Assembly: GCA_020353535.1 (NCBI GenBank)
Contig: CP070696.1
Coordinates: 2,815,796 to 2,879,795, forward strand
DNA from: Spirochaetaceae bacterium
GTDB lineage: Bacteria > Spirochaetota > Spirochaetia > SZUA-6 > DRHE01
Direction: 5' to 3'
DNA: 64,000 nt
Under the pieces are notes generated by a model that did not search any database, was not told the DNA's origin, and worked only from the letters and a program-made list of their open reading frames with translations. Positions 1 to 9,081 of the stretch are shown one piece after another. Positions within the stretch are counted from its first letter, which is position 1. Each line of letters opens with the position of its first letter. A program made the position numbers and the translations under genes.

Positions 1-1
1 C

Positions 2-853
2 TCATATCCGGACTTCGCTAAGATGAAGGCGATGGTGGATACTGGCAATATCGAATGGGATGTGGTGGATGTAGAAGACCGCATGTTCAGGCGTGGTTTG
101 AAAGAGGGGATGTTCGAAAAGCTAGATTATTCGGTAATCGACAAGACAAATATCCTTCCTGGGGCGAGCCATGATTATGCGGTAGGGATCGAGTTTTGGG
201 GCGGTGCTCTTGCCTACAGCACCGAAAAGTATCCCGGCGATAATCATCCCGAAACATGGGCGGATTTCTGGAACGTAGCGAAATTTCCGGGGGACCGCGC
301 CTTGTTCAATGGTCCGTATGACATGCTCGAAATCGCCCTTATCGCTGATGGGGTCCCAATGGATGATCTGTATCCCCTGGATGTGGACAGAGCCTTTAGG
401 AGCCTGGACAAGATTAAACCACACGTAACGGTCTGGTGGGAGAAGGGGGCCCAGCCCGCCCAGCTCATGACTGACCGCGAAGTGGATATGACATACGCAT
501 ACTCCGGGCGGATTGCCAACATCATCAAGGACGGCGTGCCTGCGGCGATCAGCTTCGATGGCGGCAGCGTGAATATCGAGTGGCTGGTCATCACCAAGGG
601 AACGAAAAAGGTAAAGGAAGCGATGCAGTTCATTGCTTTCTGCGCTCAACCAAAGCCTCAGGCGGAGTTCAATGCCGCCTTACAGTACGGCCCCATCAAC
701 AGTAAAGCCTTCGACTATATAGATCCCGAGATCGCCCGAAATCTGCCCACGGCACCCCAATACATCGATCAGGTGTGGATACCCGATGCGGAATGGTGGG
801 CGGATCATGACGAGCAAATCACCGAGCGCTGGAATGCATGGGTGCTCGAGTGA
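2..853 (+). CDS. ABC transporter solute-binding protein (polyamine/PotD type), 5' end outside window
   Basis: C-terminal part of a periplasmic binding protein of the spermidine/putrescine-type family 1 fold. The reading frame is open from base 2, before the first ATG at 23, so the true start and signal peptide lie upstream. About 283 residues are visible, with features typical of the family: a Glu-Thr-Trp-Ala-Asp-Phe-Trp 'ETWADFW' block and a late helix that caps the ligand cleft. Two permease genes of the same transporter type follow, so it should deliver the ligand to them. The ATPase gene is not nearby and may lie upstream. The ligand is unknown; polyamine-like is a family inference. Confidence 0.88.
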   Translation, partial: SYPDFAKMKAMVDTGNIEWDVVDVEDRMFRRGLKEGMFEKLDYSVIDKTNILPGASHDYAVGIEFWGGALAYSTEKYPGDNHPETWADFWNVAKFPGDRALFNGPYDMLEIALIADGVPMDDLYPLDVDRAFRSLDKIKPHVTVWWEKGAQPAQLMTDREVDMTYAYSGRIANIIKDGVPAAISFDGGSVNIEWLVITKGTKKVKEAMQFIAFCAQPKPQAEFNAALQYGPINSKAFDYIDPEIARNLPTAPQYIDQVWIPDAEWWADHDEQITERWNAWVLE

Positions 854-856
854 GAA

Positions 857-925
857 CCTACCAGAGGTAGGCAATATAGAATCTGGACAAGAAGGGGGGC
901 TTCCGGATTCCTTCGGGAGCTCCCC
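857..925 (+). promoter_or_regulatory. Two intercistronic hairpins between binding protein and permease genes
   Basis: CCTACC/GGTAGG (857-862 and 866-871, loop AGA) is followed by a longer stem, 894-904 with 915-925, 11 pairs including two G-U and a 10-nt loop. No T-tract follows. Such hairpins after a binding-protein gene commonly protect the upstream mRNA end or reduce downstream expression, which fits the need for more binding protein than permease. This role is inferred. Confidence 0.5.
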
Positions 926-950
926 TATCAACCTGAATGAGTGAACGCAT

Positions 951-1781
951 ATGACGGGCAAGGACCCCACCCGCTACGGATTTACATATCTTCTCCCGGG
1001 TACAATCCTGCTGCTTCTCGTATTCGTTATCCCCATTGCTCTGTTCCTGTCGAGAAGTGTTCTGGATCCCCGGCCTACCTCCGAGCATTTCCTGCATATA
1101 TTCGAAAATCCCGTGTATCTTCGGGTTCTGTGGGTCACCTTTCGCATCAGTTTTACCGTAACGGTGGTTTGTATCCTGCTGGGTTACCCCATCGCATATC
1201 TTCTATCCACGGTTTCCGACCGAGCTCGAAATCTGCTGATGATCCTGGTGCTCATCCCGTTTTGGACGAGCCTTTTGGTCCGCAACTATGCCTGGATGGT
1301 GCTTCTCGGGCGGCAGGGGGTGATCAACAATATTCTCGTTGGAATCCGTTTTTCGGGGGAACCGCTGAAGTTGCTGCATACCGCCTTTGCCGTAAACGTC
1401 GGAATGATCCAAATGATGATGCCCTTCATGATACTGTCGATGTTCAGTGTCATGAAAGGAATTGACAGGCGTCTGGTTTCAGCCGCACTGAGTCTGGGGG
1501 CCAACCGCATCAAGGCGTTCTTCAAGGTCTATTTCCCTCTGAGCCTGCCGGGGGTCGGAGCGGGGTCCCTTCTGGTATTCATCTATTCTCTTGGCTTCTT
1601 CATAACTCCCGCTCTGCTTGGGGGTAGGAAAGACGTAATGATATCGATGCTGATCGAGGAACAGGTGAGTACGATGCTCAACTGGGGTTTCGCCTCGGCG
1701 CTGGCTCTGCTGCTTTTAGCTTGTACATTTTTGTTTTTCTTTATATATACGCGTTTCTTCAAGATCGAACAGATTTTTTAA
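951..1781 (+). CDS. ABC transporter permease, PotB type
   Basis: Inner-membrane permease of 276 aa, the usual PotB size, with about six hydrophobic segments starting near residue 15. The EAA-like loop is visible as SAALSLGANRIKAFFKVYFPLSLPG around residues 180-205 (A-A-x-S-L-G-A core), which contacts the ATPase. The ATG at 951 opens a typical N-terminus (short charged stretch, then TM1), but the Shine-Dalgarno is weak (GAGTG). It sits 97 bp after the binding-protein gene, behind two hairpins, and 20 bp before the partner permease. Together they form half of a polyamine-type importer. Confidence 0.9.
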   Translation: MTGKDPTRYGFTYLLPGTILLLLVFVIPIALFLSRSVLDPRPTSEHFLHIFENPVYLRVLWVTFRISFTVTVVCILLGYPIAYLLSTVSDRARNLLMILVLIPFWTSLLVRNYAWMVLLGRQGVINNILVGIRFSGEPLKLLHTAFAVNVGMIQMMMPFMILSMFSVMKGIDRRLVSAALSLGANRIKAFFKVYFPLSLPGVGAGSLLVFIYSLGFFITPALLGGRKDVMISMLIEEQVSTMLNWGFASALALLLLACTFLFFFIYTRFFKIEQIF

Positions 1782-1801
1782 GGGAGGTTTAGGATCGGGC
1801 G

Positions 1802-2632
1802 ATGGAATTGGAAGAGAGGAAAGGCATAATCCTCGGCAGATTCGTACTGTATATCGTCTGCGGCCTCATTTTCATCTATCTCATCATGCCGATCTTCGTC
1901 ATTCTGCCGATCTCTTTCAGCTCCAGCAGATTCCTGCAATTTCCCCCGACCGGATTCTCCCTTCAATGGTATGAGAAGTTCTTTAGCGGCAGAAACTGGA
2001 TTTCTGCTACCATACGCAGTTTTCAAGTGGCGGTATTGACTACGGTGTTTGCTACCATTTTAGGTACCTTGGCCTCCTTCGCATTCGTACGCGGACAGTT
2101 TCCGGGAAAGAAACTGCTGTACGGCATGGTTCTTTCTCCTTTGATCATCCCGGTCATCATCACCGCAGTCGCCACCTATTATATCTTCGCCAGGGTGCGA
2201 TTGATTGGAACCATCTGGGCACTCGTTTTTGCTCACACCGCGCTTGCCCTTCCCTTCGTGGTCGTCAATGTTACTTCCACGCTTCAGGGTTTTGACATCA
2301 CTCTGGAACGGGCTGCATTGAGTCTCGGGGCCAGCAGACTGGTTACCTTTTTACGAGTCACCTTTCCTCTGATCTGGCCGGGTGTGGTAAGCGGGGCGTT
2401 GTTCGCCTTCATCACTTCCTTTGATGAGGTTGTCATCGCTATATTCCTTACCGGGAGCCGTCCAACATTGCCGAAGCAGATGTGGGATGGAATTCGAATT
2501 GCCATTAATCCCACGATTTCGGCTGTCTCATCGTTGTTGATTGTCTTCTCCATCATTTTGCTATTGAGCCTGCAGCTTTTTACGGGTAGGTCAATGCGTA
2601 TGCGTGGTCGATCTGTGAGCGACCAGGAATAA
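1802..2632 (+). CDS. ABC transporter permease, PotC type
   Basis: Second membrane subunit of the importer, 276 aa with about six membrane segments. The EAA loop reads ERAALSLGASRLVTFLRV near residues 176-193, and the C-terminal part keeps the usual 'FITSFDEVVIAIFLTG' segment of PotC proteins. AGGA lies about 9 nt before the ATG. It ends the ABC gene set; the next gene, aldehyde oxidoreductase, starts 53 bp later, so co-transcription is possible. Confidence 0.9.
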   Translation: MELEERKGIILGRFVLYIVCGLIFIYLIMPIFVILPISFSSSRFLQFPPTGFSLQWYEKFFSGRNWISATIRSFQVAVLTTVFATILGTLASFAFVRGQFPGKKLLYGMVLSPLIIPVIITAVATYYIFARVRLIGTIWALVFAHTALALPFVVVNVTSTLQGFDITLERAALSLGASRLVTFLRVTFPLIWPGVVSGALFAFITSFDEVVIAIFLTGSRPTLPKQMWDGIRIAINPTISAVSSLLIVFSIILLLSLQLFTGRSMRMRGRSVSDQE

Positions 2633-2685
2633 CGAAGATTCGAGGATATCTTGATGAAATCGGACGATAGTACGGGAGGTGTTTG

Positions 2686-4533
2686 ATGCGTGCAGTAACC
2701 GGAAGGATACTCAGCGTAGACTTGAAATCCGGACGTTGTGACAAGGAAACCATTCCGCAGAGCATGTACCGGCAGTATTTGGGGGGCTATGGCCTGGGAG
2801 CGGCCCTGCTGCTGGAACGAATGAATCCGGCCTGCGATCCCCTGGGACCGGAGAACATCCTGGGTTTTGCGGCGGGGTATCTAACCGGTACCGGCGCCTA
2901 CATCGCCTCCCGTTTCATGGTCTTCGGCAAGTCCCCTTCCACCGGGGGATGGGGGGATGCCAACTGCGGCGGTTATTTCGGCCCCAAGCTCAAGGCCGCG
3001 GGAGTGGACGGAATCTTGTTCAGTGAGATATCCGATGCACCTGTGTATCTCTTTGTCGAAGCGGATTCTGAAGGGTCCCCACAGGCGCAGCTGCTGCCTG
3101 CTGAACAGTTGTGGGGAAGGGATTGCTACGATACCGAAGACCTTCTCAAGGAGCGGCATGGCTCCGACTGCCAAGTGGCTTGTATCGGACCGGCAGGAGA
3201 GAATTTATCCATGGTTGCGGGCATCTCCACCGACAAGGGTCGCTTTGCCGCCAGGTCGGCCCTCGGGACTGTCATGGGTTCGAAGCGTCTTAAAGCTGTG
3301 GTCCTCAGAGGAAAGCTGCGGCCGGAGCTGGCCGACCCCGAGGAGATGCGCCAGGTTCGAAAAAAGCATATTTCGGCATTCCGCGATGAGGTGGCAGAAG
3401 GATTGAGGGATTTCGGTACTCCCTGGTTCTACAAAGCGGCATTGGAGGAGGGGGACGTACCCGTCAAGAACTGGGCGAGCTCTATGGAGGAACTCAAGAA
3501 TCCAGACAGTCTGGGAGATGTGCAGGTTCTGAAATACCAGATCAAGCGCTATGCCTGCAGCGGCTGCCCGATCGGTTGCGGAGGCCATCTGAACGTCGAA
3601 TCCGGTCCTTTCAAAACAGAAAGCTCCGTTCACAAGCTCGAGTACGAATCCATGAGCCTCTTGGGACCGAATCTTCTCATCGAGGATGTGGAAGCTCTCA
3701 TCCGCTTGAATGATCTGTGCAACCGCTACGGATTGGATACCATCGGCACTGGAGGTCTGGTAGCTTTCGCTATTGAGTGTTTCGAACAAGGAGTGCTGAA
3801 GCCGGAGCAGACCGGCGGGCTGGAGCTGCGATGGGGCAACACCCGGGCCGTTGTAACTCTTGTCGAAAGCATGGGGCGGGGCGAGGGTTTTGGAGCGCTG
3901 CTGTCGAAAGGATTCGATCATCTCATATCGGTTCTCGGGGAGGAGAGCCGCCAGTACGCCATGGCCGTGCGAAATGAAGCGCTCCCGGCGCACGATCCCC
4001 GCTGGTCTGCGGGATTGGCCTTGACCTACTACTCCGACCCAACGCCAGCCAGGCATACGCAAGGCTCGACGACATTTCCAGTGGCCGGCTACGACATGCC
4101 GGACATTCCCAGTCATCAGGCTAAAGGACGTTCCAAGGCGCACTGGGATAACGTGGCCTGGACGCACACCCTAAACGCCGCCGGTCTCTGTTTGTTCGGT
4201 TACATCGTTCTCGACTACAAGAGTTTGCCGGAGTTCATGAAAGCGGCGGACGGTACCGCCTGGGGCCTGGAGGAGCTGAAGCACTGCGGCCTGCGAATTG
4301 CCCTGCTGCGGCAGATCTTCAATCACAAAGCTGGGATCGACTTCAGGAAGTATCCTTTCCCCGCAAGAGCCTTGGGGGATCCTCCGCTGAAACAGGGCGC
4401 CACCAAAGATGTTCGCGTGGATCTGGATACGATGGTGAAGGATTACTTCGAAGAGTCGAATCTGGACAGAAGCACAGCACTTCCTCCCCGGGAACTTGCC
4501 GAAGAGCTGGGGATAGCGTCCCACCTGGGGTAA
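2686..4533 (+). CDS. Aldehyde:ferredoxin oxidoreductase (tungsten, AOR family)
   Basis: Protein of 615 aa, the standard AOR length. The N-terminus is typical (RAVTGRILSVDL, then GGYGLGAALL). The [4Fe-4S] ligands are visible as C-S-G-C-P-I-G-C near residue 290, with a fourth Cys in AGLCLFG near 500. The tungstopterin region has the family's GWGDANCGGYFGP motif near residue 87. A TTG lies one codon earlier, but GGGAGGT is 5 nt before the ATG at 2686. AORs oxidise aldehydes to acids with ferredoxin, removing aldehydes made by side reactions of 2-oxoacid:ferredoxin oxidoreductases, two of which are encoded at 34-47 kb. Confidence 0.93.
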   Translation: MRAVTGRILSVDLKSGRCDKETIPQSMYRQYLGGYGLGAALLLERMNPACDPLGPENILGFAAGYLTGTGAYIASRFMVFGKSPSTGGWGDANCGGYFGPKLKAAGVDGILFSEISDAPVYLFVEADSEGSPQAQLLPAEQLWGRDCYDTEDLLKERHGSDCQVACIGPAGENLSMVAGISTDKGRFAARSALGTVMGSKRLKAVVLRGKLRPELADPEEMRQVRKKHISAFRDEVAEGLRDFGTPWFYKAALEEGDVPVKNWASSMEELKNPDSLGDVQVLKYQIKRYACSGCPIGCGGHLNVESGPFKTESSVHKLEYESMSLLGPNLLIEDVEALIRLNDLCNRYGLDTIGTGGLVAFAIECFEQGVLKPEQTGGLELRWGNTRAVVTLVESMGRGEGFGALLSKGFDHLISVLGEESRQYAMAVRNEALPAHDPRWSAGLALTYYSDPTPARHTQGSTTFPVAGYDMPDIPSHQAKGRSKAHWDNVAWTHTLNAAGLCLFGYIVLDYKSLPEFMKAADGTAWGLEELKHCGLRIALLRQIFNHKAGIDFRKYPFPARALGDPPLKQGATKDVRVDLDTMVKDYFEESNLDRSTALPPRELAEELGIASHLG

Positions 4534-4604
4534 TGTCCGTGCCAGGCGCGTTCTGCGGTCCAGGTGAGTTTCTCAATATACGGAACCCTGCCGGTAAAAA
4601 AAAG

Positions 4605-4634
4605 TTGCGGGAAAACATGCACCTGTTTTATAAT
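4605..4634 (+). promoter_or_regulatory. Predicted sigma-70 promoter for the symporter gene
   Basis: TTGCGG (4605-4610), an 18-bp spacer, then a perfect TATAAT (4629-4634). It lies 113 bp before the symporter start and would give a leader of about 105 nt. Confidence 0.6.
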
Positions 4635-4683
4635 CATGCATTCCGGTTTGGTTATTTCCCCAGCGTTGCTGCGGGATAAATAA

Positions 4684-4722
4684 AGCGACTGTGCACAGTG
4701 CAAGACCCTGGTGTGCGTCGCT
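4684..4722 (+). promoter_or_regulatory. Stable 5' leader hairpin before the symporter gene
   Basis: AGCGAC (4684-4689) pairs with GTCGCT (4717-4722), and GCACA (4693-4697) with TGTGC (4712-4716), stacked with a 3-nt bulge. It ends 13 nt before the ribosome binding site (AGGAGGG, 4736-4742). It could affect mRNA stability or translation; it matches no riboswitch class I recognise. Confidence 0.4.
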
Positions 4723-4746
4723 CAACTACGGTTACAGGAGGGATAG

Positions 4747-6276
4747 ATGAATGCGTCTTCAATTGAATTGGTGGTACTCGTCCTGTACTTCATCGGCATG
4801 ATCACTGTCGGTGTGGTTGTAGCCAGACGGGTTAAAGGCAGCCAGGATTTCCTTGCGGGGGGCAGGAGCATGCCCGCCTGGCTTGTAACCGCCACCCTGT
4901 TCGCCACCTGGTGGGGTGGCGGCACCGTACTGGGGGGTTCCGGTGCGGCCTTTCACGACGGATTCCACGGCGTAATGTGGGATCCCTACGGTGCGGGATT
5001 GACATTGGTTTTGGCGGGGTTCCTGTTCATGAAGATCATCCACGACGCCAAAGTCAACACCGTTGCCCAGTTCTTCTCCTGCCGCTACGGCAAGTGGGCG
5101 GCCTCCTGGTCCGGTCTGCTGATGGTGCCGACCTACTGCCTTTGGGGTGCCGTGCAGCTGGTAGCCATCGGCAAGATCTTCCAAAACGTGTTTGGCTGGC
5201 CGTATGCGGTAACGATTCTGGTAGGAACGGGGATCATCCTGATCTACACCCTGCTGGGCGGTATTCTGGCCGTGGCCTGGACGGACTTCTTCCAGGTGCT
5301 GATCGTCATTGTCGGACTGATCATCATCCTGCCGCTGGGCATCAGGATGGCCGGAGGCTGGAGCGAGGTGGTCAGCGAAACACCCAAATCGTTTTTCGCA
5401 TTCTTTCCGGCCAAGGACGCACTGATGACTCCGGATATCGGAGGGTGGCTGTGGTACCTGAGCGCCTGGCTGGGGGTCGGTCTGGGATCCCTCGCCTGTC
5501 CGGATCTGTATCAGAGGGCGATCATTGCCAAGACCGGCAAAGGAGCCCAGGTTGCTTCGGTGACCAGCGGTGTCGGCTACTGGATCCTCGGGGTCGTGCC
5601 CGTGTATCTGGCCTTCATCGGCATCACTTTCATCAACAAGGGAATCTTCAGCGCTGAAATCGCCACCGCCATTTCAGAGGACAGCGAGCAGGTCATCCTC
5701 TTCCTGACCAGACAGGTACTGCCCCCGGCTCTGGCGGCGGTCTTCATCGCCTCCCTGCTGGCGGCGGTCATGTCCTCCGGCGACTCGGCGATCTTCGCCC
5801 CGGCCGCTATCCTGGCCCACGACCTGTACAAACCGATTTACGAGCGGTCCGGGAGAAATACCTTGAGCGATCGCGGCCTGGTTATTTCGACCCGGGTTTC
5901 GGTGGCCATCATAGCGGGGATCTCGCTAATCATCGGCTTTTTCTACGCCAACATGTACGATCTGCTGATCGTCGCCTTCGAGCTGCTGTTCCACGTGCTG
6001 TTCTTCCCGCTGATCCTCGGAGTCTACTGGAAGAAGGCCAACGCCCCCGGAGCGGTGGCTGGCATGGTCACGGGATTTGTGGTCGCGGTTGGTTGGTTCA
6101 TCATCGCCGGCACGCTCTTCCCCGAGCCGGAATGGCTTTCCGTGCTCGGCCCCGGCAGCCTCGCCGGTCTCGTCATGGTCATTGTCTCGCTGATAACTCA
6201 GAAAAGCCGTCCGCCTCAGCCCCTGTTTACCTCTGAGGGCAATGTTCTCAAGTGGCCGGAGCTGGCCAAGAAGTAG
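4747..6276 (+). CDS. Sodium:solute symporter (SSS family)
   Basis: Membrane protein of 509 aa with about 13 hydrophobic segments. The family hallmark near residues 35-60 (SQDFLAGGRSMPAW, then a Trp/Gly-rich TM2) is clear. A later GDSAIFAPAAILAHDLYKP block near residues 345-365 matches the SSS segment following TM8. It would import an organic solute with Na+. Close relatives carry proline, pantothenate, sugars or carboxylates, and the sequence does not settle which. AGGAGGG lies 5 nt before the ATG. A hairpin with T-run follows, and a zinc peptidase gene starts about 100 bp downstream, suggesting peptide or amino-acid use. Confidence 0.9.
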   Translation: MNASSIELVVLVLYFIGMITVGVVVARRVKGSQDFLAGGRSMPAWLVTATLFATWWGGGTVLGGSGAAFHDGFHGVMWDPYGAGLTLVLAGFLFMKIIHDAKVNTVAQFFSCRYGKWAASWSGLLMVPTYCLWGAVQLVAIGKIFQNVFGWPYAVTILVGTGIILIYTLLGGILAVAWTDFFQVLIVIVGLIIILPLGIRMAGGWSEVVSETPKSFFAFFPAKDALMTPDIGGWLWYLSAWLGVGLGSLACPDLYQRAIIAKTGKGAQVASVTSGVGYWILGVVPVYLAFIGITFINKGIFSAEIATAISEDSEQVILFLTRQVLPPALAAVFIASLLAAVMSSGDSAIFAPAAILAHDLYKPIYERSGRNTLSDRGLVISTRVSVAIIAGISLIIGFFYANMYDLLIVAFELLFHVLFFPLILGVYWKKANAPGAVAGMVTGFVVAVGWFIIAGTLFPEPEWLSVLGPGSLAGLVMVIVSLITQKSRPPQPLFTSEGNVLKWPELAKK

Positions 6277-6300
6277 AGCCGCTGCTCTTCAAAAACTCAG

Positions 6301-6341
6301 ATGGCGCCGTTTTCCTGCCAAGGTGAATGGCGCCATTTTTA
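6301..6341 (+). terminator. Possible rho-independent terminator after the symporter
   Basis: ATGGCGCC (6301-6308) pairs with GGCGCCAT (6329-6336) around a 20-nt loop, followed by TTTT. The stem is strong but the loop long, so it may be only partial, allowing read-through into the peptidase gene. Confidence 0.5.
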
Positions 6342-6379
6342 TAGTAGAGGCTCCCCCGATAACGGCGAAAGGAAGCATC

Positions 6380-7960
6380 ATGGACCCAGTACAATTTATC
6401 CGGAAAACCACAGAGCAGGTCCGTCCCCTGGAGAAGGCCTTCTATCTGGCCGAGTGGGAATCCGCCGTCAGCGGCAGTGAGGAGGCGATCACACGTGTAA
6501 AAGATGCCCAGGCGGCTCATATGCGTTTCTGGTCCGATCCGGCGCTGTTTGAAACAGCGAAGCGGCTGTACGCGGATGAACGGATCGACGATCCGCTGGG
6601 CGCCCGCCAGCTCAAGCTGATCTACCTGGCCGCTGCTCGGAACCAACAGGACGAAGAGACCACCCGGCGGCTGACCGAGCTGGAGAGCCGTGTACGCCAA
6701 CGTTACTACAACTACCGTGCCCGGATCGGCGGCAAGAGCCTAAGTGACAATCAAATCGACCAGATCTTGAGGCACTCCAAGGACTCCCGTGAGGTCGAGC
6801 AGGTATGGGAGGCGAGCAAGCAGGTGGGACAGCAGGTGGCCGAGGATGTCCGGGAGCTGGCACGCCTGCGTAATTCAGCGGCCCGCTCTCAGGGTTACAG
6901 GGATCACTTCCATCGTTCCCTGCTGCTCGACGAGATTGATGAACAGGAGCTGCTGGTCCTGTTTGAGGATCTGGAAATGCAGTCGCAAGAACCCTTCATG
7001 CGACTCAAAGCGGGGATCGACGGAATCCAGAGCGAGCGTTTTGGTATCGTGAAGAAGGAGCTTCGGCCGTGGCACTACGGCGACCGTTTCTTCCAGGATG
7101 GTCCGCAGCTCGGTGAGCTGGATCTGGATTCCCTGGTGGCGGATCGGAAAATCGAGAGGCTAGCCGTTGCTACCTACGAGGGCATGGGCATGGAGGTCGA
7201 TTCCATCCTCTCCCGCTCGGATCTGTACCCGCGATCCGGCAAGAACCAGCACGCCTTCTGTATCCACGTGGATCGGGAGGGGGATATCCGCACGCTCAAC
7301 AACCTGCAAGCCAGCCACCGCTGGGCGGAGACCCTTCTCCATGAGCTGGGCCACGGTGTCTACGAGCAGTATCTGGATTCAGGGCTCCCCTGGCTGCTGC
7401 GCGCCCCGGCCCATACCTTCACCACGGAGGCGGTTGCCATCCTGATGGGTTCCCTGACTTTCGATCCTCAGTGGTATATTGAGGTGCTCGGGACTGCGAA
7501 GGATCGGGCCCAGGCTCTGAGGGTTTCGGCACTTCATGAAGATCGGGCCAAGAAGCTCATCTTTACTCGCTGGTGCCTGACCATGACTCATTTCGAAAGG
7601 ATGTTCTACGCGGACCCGGAGGCGGACCTGGACAGGATCTGGTGGGACTGTGTGGAACGCTACCAGCTACTGCGTCGGCCGGAAGGGCGCAAAGCACCCG
7701 ATTGGGCGGCCAAGATCCATGTTGCCCTGGTTCCCGTATACTATCACAACTACGAGCTTGGGCAGTTGTTGGCCGCCCAGCTGCGCGGGAAGCTGGAGGC
7801 GGCAACCGGCGGGATCGTTGGCAGACCCGCCGCCGGTCGCTGGTTGATCGAGCGGATTTTCGTCCCCGGGGCCAGCCTGGACTGGCGTACTCTGATCGAG
7901 CGGGCCACCGGAGAGCCTTTGAATCCCCGCTACTTCGTTGAAAGTGCGGTGGGCTCCTAA
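6380..7960 (+). CDS. Zinc metallopeptidase of the M2/M3 (gluzincin) type
   Basis: Protein of 526 aa with a HELGH zinc motif near residue 321 and a downstream Glu in TTEAVAILMG near 350, the expected third zinc ligand. The mostly helical N-terminal half fits thimet-oligopeptidase or ACE-like folds, which cut short peptides or remove dipeptides. No signal peptide is seen, so it is probably cytoplasmic. The ATG at 6380 is chosen over the upstream extension because GAAAGGAAG precedes it and the extension runs through the terminator-like hairpin. M2 versus M3 is not decided: the HELGH context lacks the M3 'HExGHxxH' form. Confidence 0.82.
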   Translation: MDPVQFIRKTTEQVRPLEKAFYLAEWESAVSGSEEAITRVKDAQAAHMRFWSDPALFETAKRLYADERIDDPLGARQLKLIYLAAARNQQDEETTRRLTELESRVRQRYYNYRARIGGKSLSDNQIDQILRHSKDSREVEQVWEASKQVGQQVAEDVRELARLRNSAARSQGYRDHFHRSLLLDEIDEQELLVLFEDLEMQSQEPFMRLKAGIDGIQSERFGIVKKELRPWHYGDRFFQDGPQLGELDLDSLVADRKIERLAVATYEGMGMEVDSILSRSDLYPRSGKNQHAFCIHVDREGDIRTLNNLQASHRWAETLLHELGHGVYEQYLDSGLPWLLRAPAHTFTTEAVAILMGSLTFDPQWYIEVLGTAKDRAQALRVSALHEDRAKKLIFTRWCLTMTHFERMFYADPEADLDRIWWDCVERYQLLRRPEGRKAPDWAAKIHVALVPVYYHNYELGQLLAAQLRGKLEAATGGIVGRPAAGRWLIERIFVPGASLDWRTLIERATGEPLNPRYFVESAVGS

Positions 7961-7970
7961 ACTCCCCAAC

Positions 7971-8930
7971 TTACTTCAGAATCGTGTAGACAAAATCGAC
8001 TCCCCGATCCGCGAGCACGACGTAGGTGGTCAGCTGCGTGCGCGCTATCTCGAAGGCCAGGAATCCGGGGAGTCCCGCTGCGTACACTGTGTTCTCGCCG
8101 CAGCCCGCCTTCCTGGGTCGGGAGCCGGCACCGCTAGTCATGTAGCTGATGCCGAATTCGGATTTCAAGATCTGCAGTTGATGCTCATGGCCGGAGAGAT
8201 ACAGGTCGACACCGCCGCGGATGAGACTGTTCTCCAGCCCATTGATGAGCTTCTGATCATTGCCGTAGTGCCCGTAGTTGTAAAGGACATGATGGGTGAA
8301 GACGATCTTCCACTCCGCGCTTGAGGATTCCAGGGCGGACTCCAACCAGGTCAACTGTGAAGGATCATCTTCGAGTGTATTCGAGTCGATTCCAAAAAAG
8401 TCGATCCCCGTACCGTCGGACAGACGATGGGAAAAGGAGTAGTAACGAGCGGGCATCTTCCAGCGGGATTGCGGATTTATGCGGGAATACTCGATCTGGG
8501 CCTTTTCGTTTCTGCGGTAGTCATGATTGCCGAGTACCGCATAAAAGGGAAGGAGGAGCCGGGAGGAATCGTACATCTGTTCGAACTTGCTTTTCCACTG
8601 GGGATCGCCGCTCGAGCGTACACCCCGAGGGTAGAAGTTGTCGCCCAACAGCAGAACAAACGCGGCGGCGAAATCTGTTTGGAATCGGGCCATGGTTTCA
8701 GCCACGGCCGCCTGCCCGGCATCTGCCCGTCCCGTGTCACCCAGGGCGTAGAAGCGCAAAGTCTGTCCCTCCGGGGCCGGGATCGGAACCGTAGCCTGTA
8801 CCGCATCCGATTTCGGTGGGCATTCGGATGACTCACCGGAACCGAGAGCGAACGCCGGCGCTGAGATCAAGAGCAGGAGAACGACGATCTCAAAGCATTT
8901 GCTGATTATTGGCCTCATTCCTCTGATCAT
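7971..8930 (-). CDS. Secreted metallophosphoesterase, purple acid phosphatase-like
   Basis: Protein of 319 aa with an N-terminal hydrophobic signal (about residues 10-28, ending APAFA), so exported. The calcineurin-like metal sites are all visible: ALGDTG, LLGDNFYP, VLGNHDY, FTHHVLYN and SGHEHQLQ. The spacing matches tartrate-resistant acid phosphatase (ACP5-like) enzymes, which hydrolyse phosphomonoesters. The start is uncertain: the first ATG (8930) has no Shine-Dalgarno, and the second (8918) has AGAGGA directly against it. It converges on the peptidase gene with 10 bp between stops, and is divergent from the MFS gene. Confidence 0.85.
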   Translation of the reverse strand: MIRGMRPIISKCFEIVVLLLLISAPAFALGSGESSECPPKSDAVQATVPIPAPEGQTLRFYALGDTGRADAGQAAVAETMARFQTDFAAAFVLLLGDNFYPRGVRSSGDPQWKSKFEQMYDSSRLLLPFYAVLGNHDYRRNEKAQIEYSRINPQSRWKMPARYYSFSHRLSDGTGIDFFGIDSNTLEDDPSQLTWLESALESSSAEWKIVFTHHVLYNYGHYGNDQKLINGLENSLIRGGVDLYLSGHEHQLQILKSEFGISYMTSGAGSRPRKAGCGENTVYAAGLPGFLAFEIARTQLTTYVVLADRGVDFVYTILK

Positions 8931-9081
8931 ACATTTACTGTTAGTTCGAAAGATCGCTAGTCGTCATAATTCTTGATTTTTTGGTGGTATACTATCTATG
9001 TCAATAGAGCATACCGTATTCCCGTCTGGACATTTTTGGAAAATCCTGTAAAGTGCCTGTAAATACTAAAAGGCCTGCGAA

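Noticed and set aside
3205..4167. 320-aa minus-strand open frame
   Set aside because: Shadow of the aldehyde:ferredoxin oxidoreductase gene.
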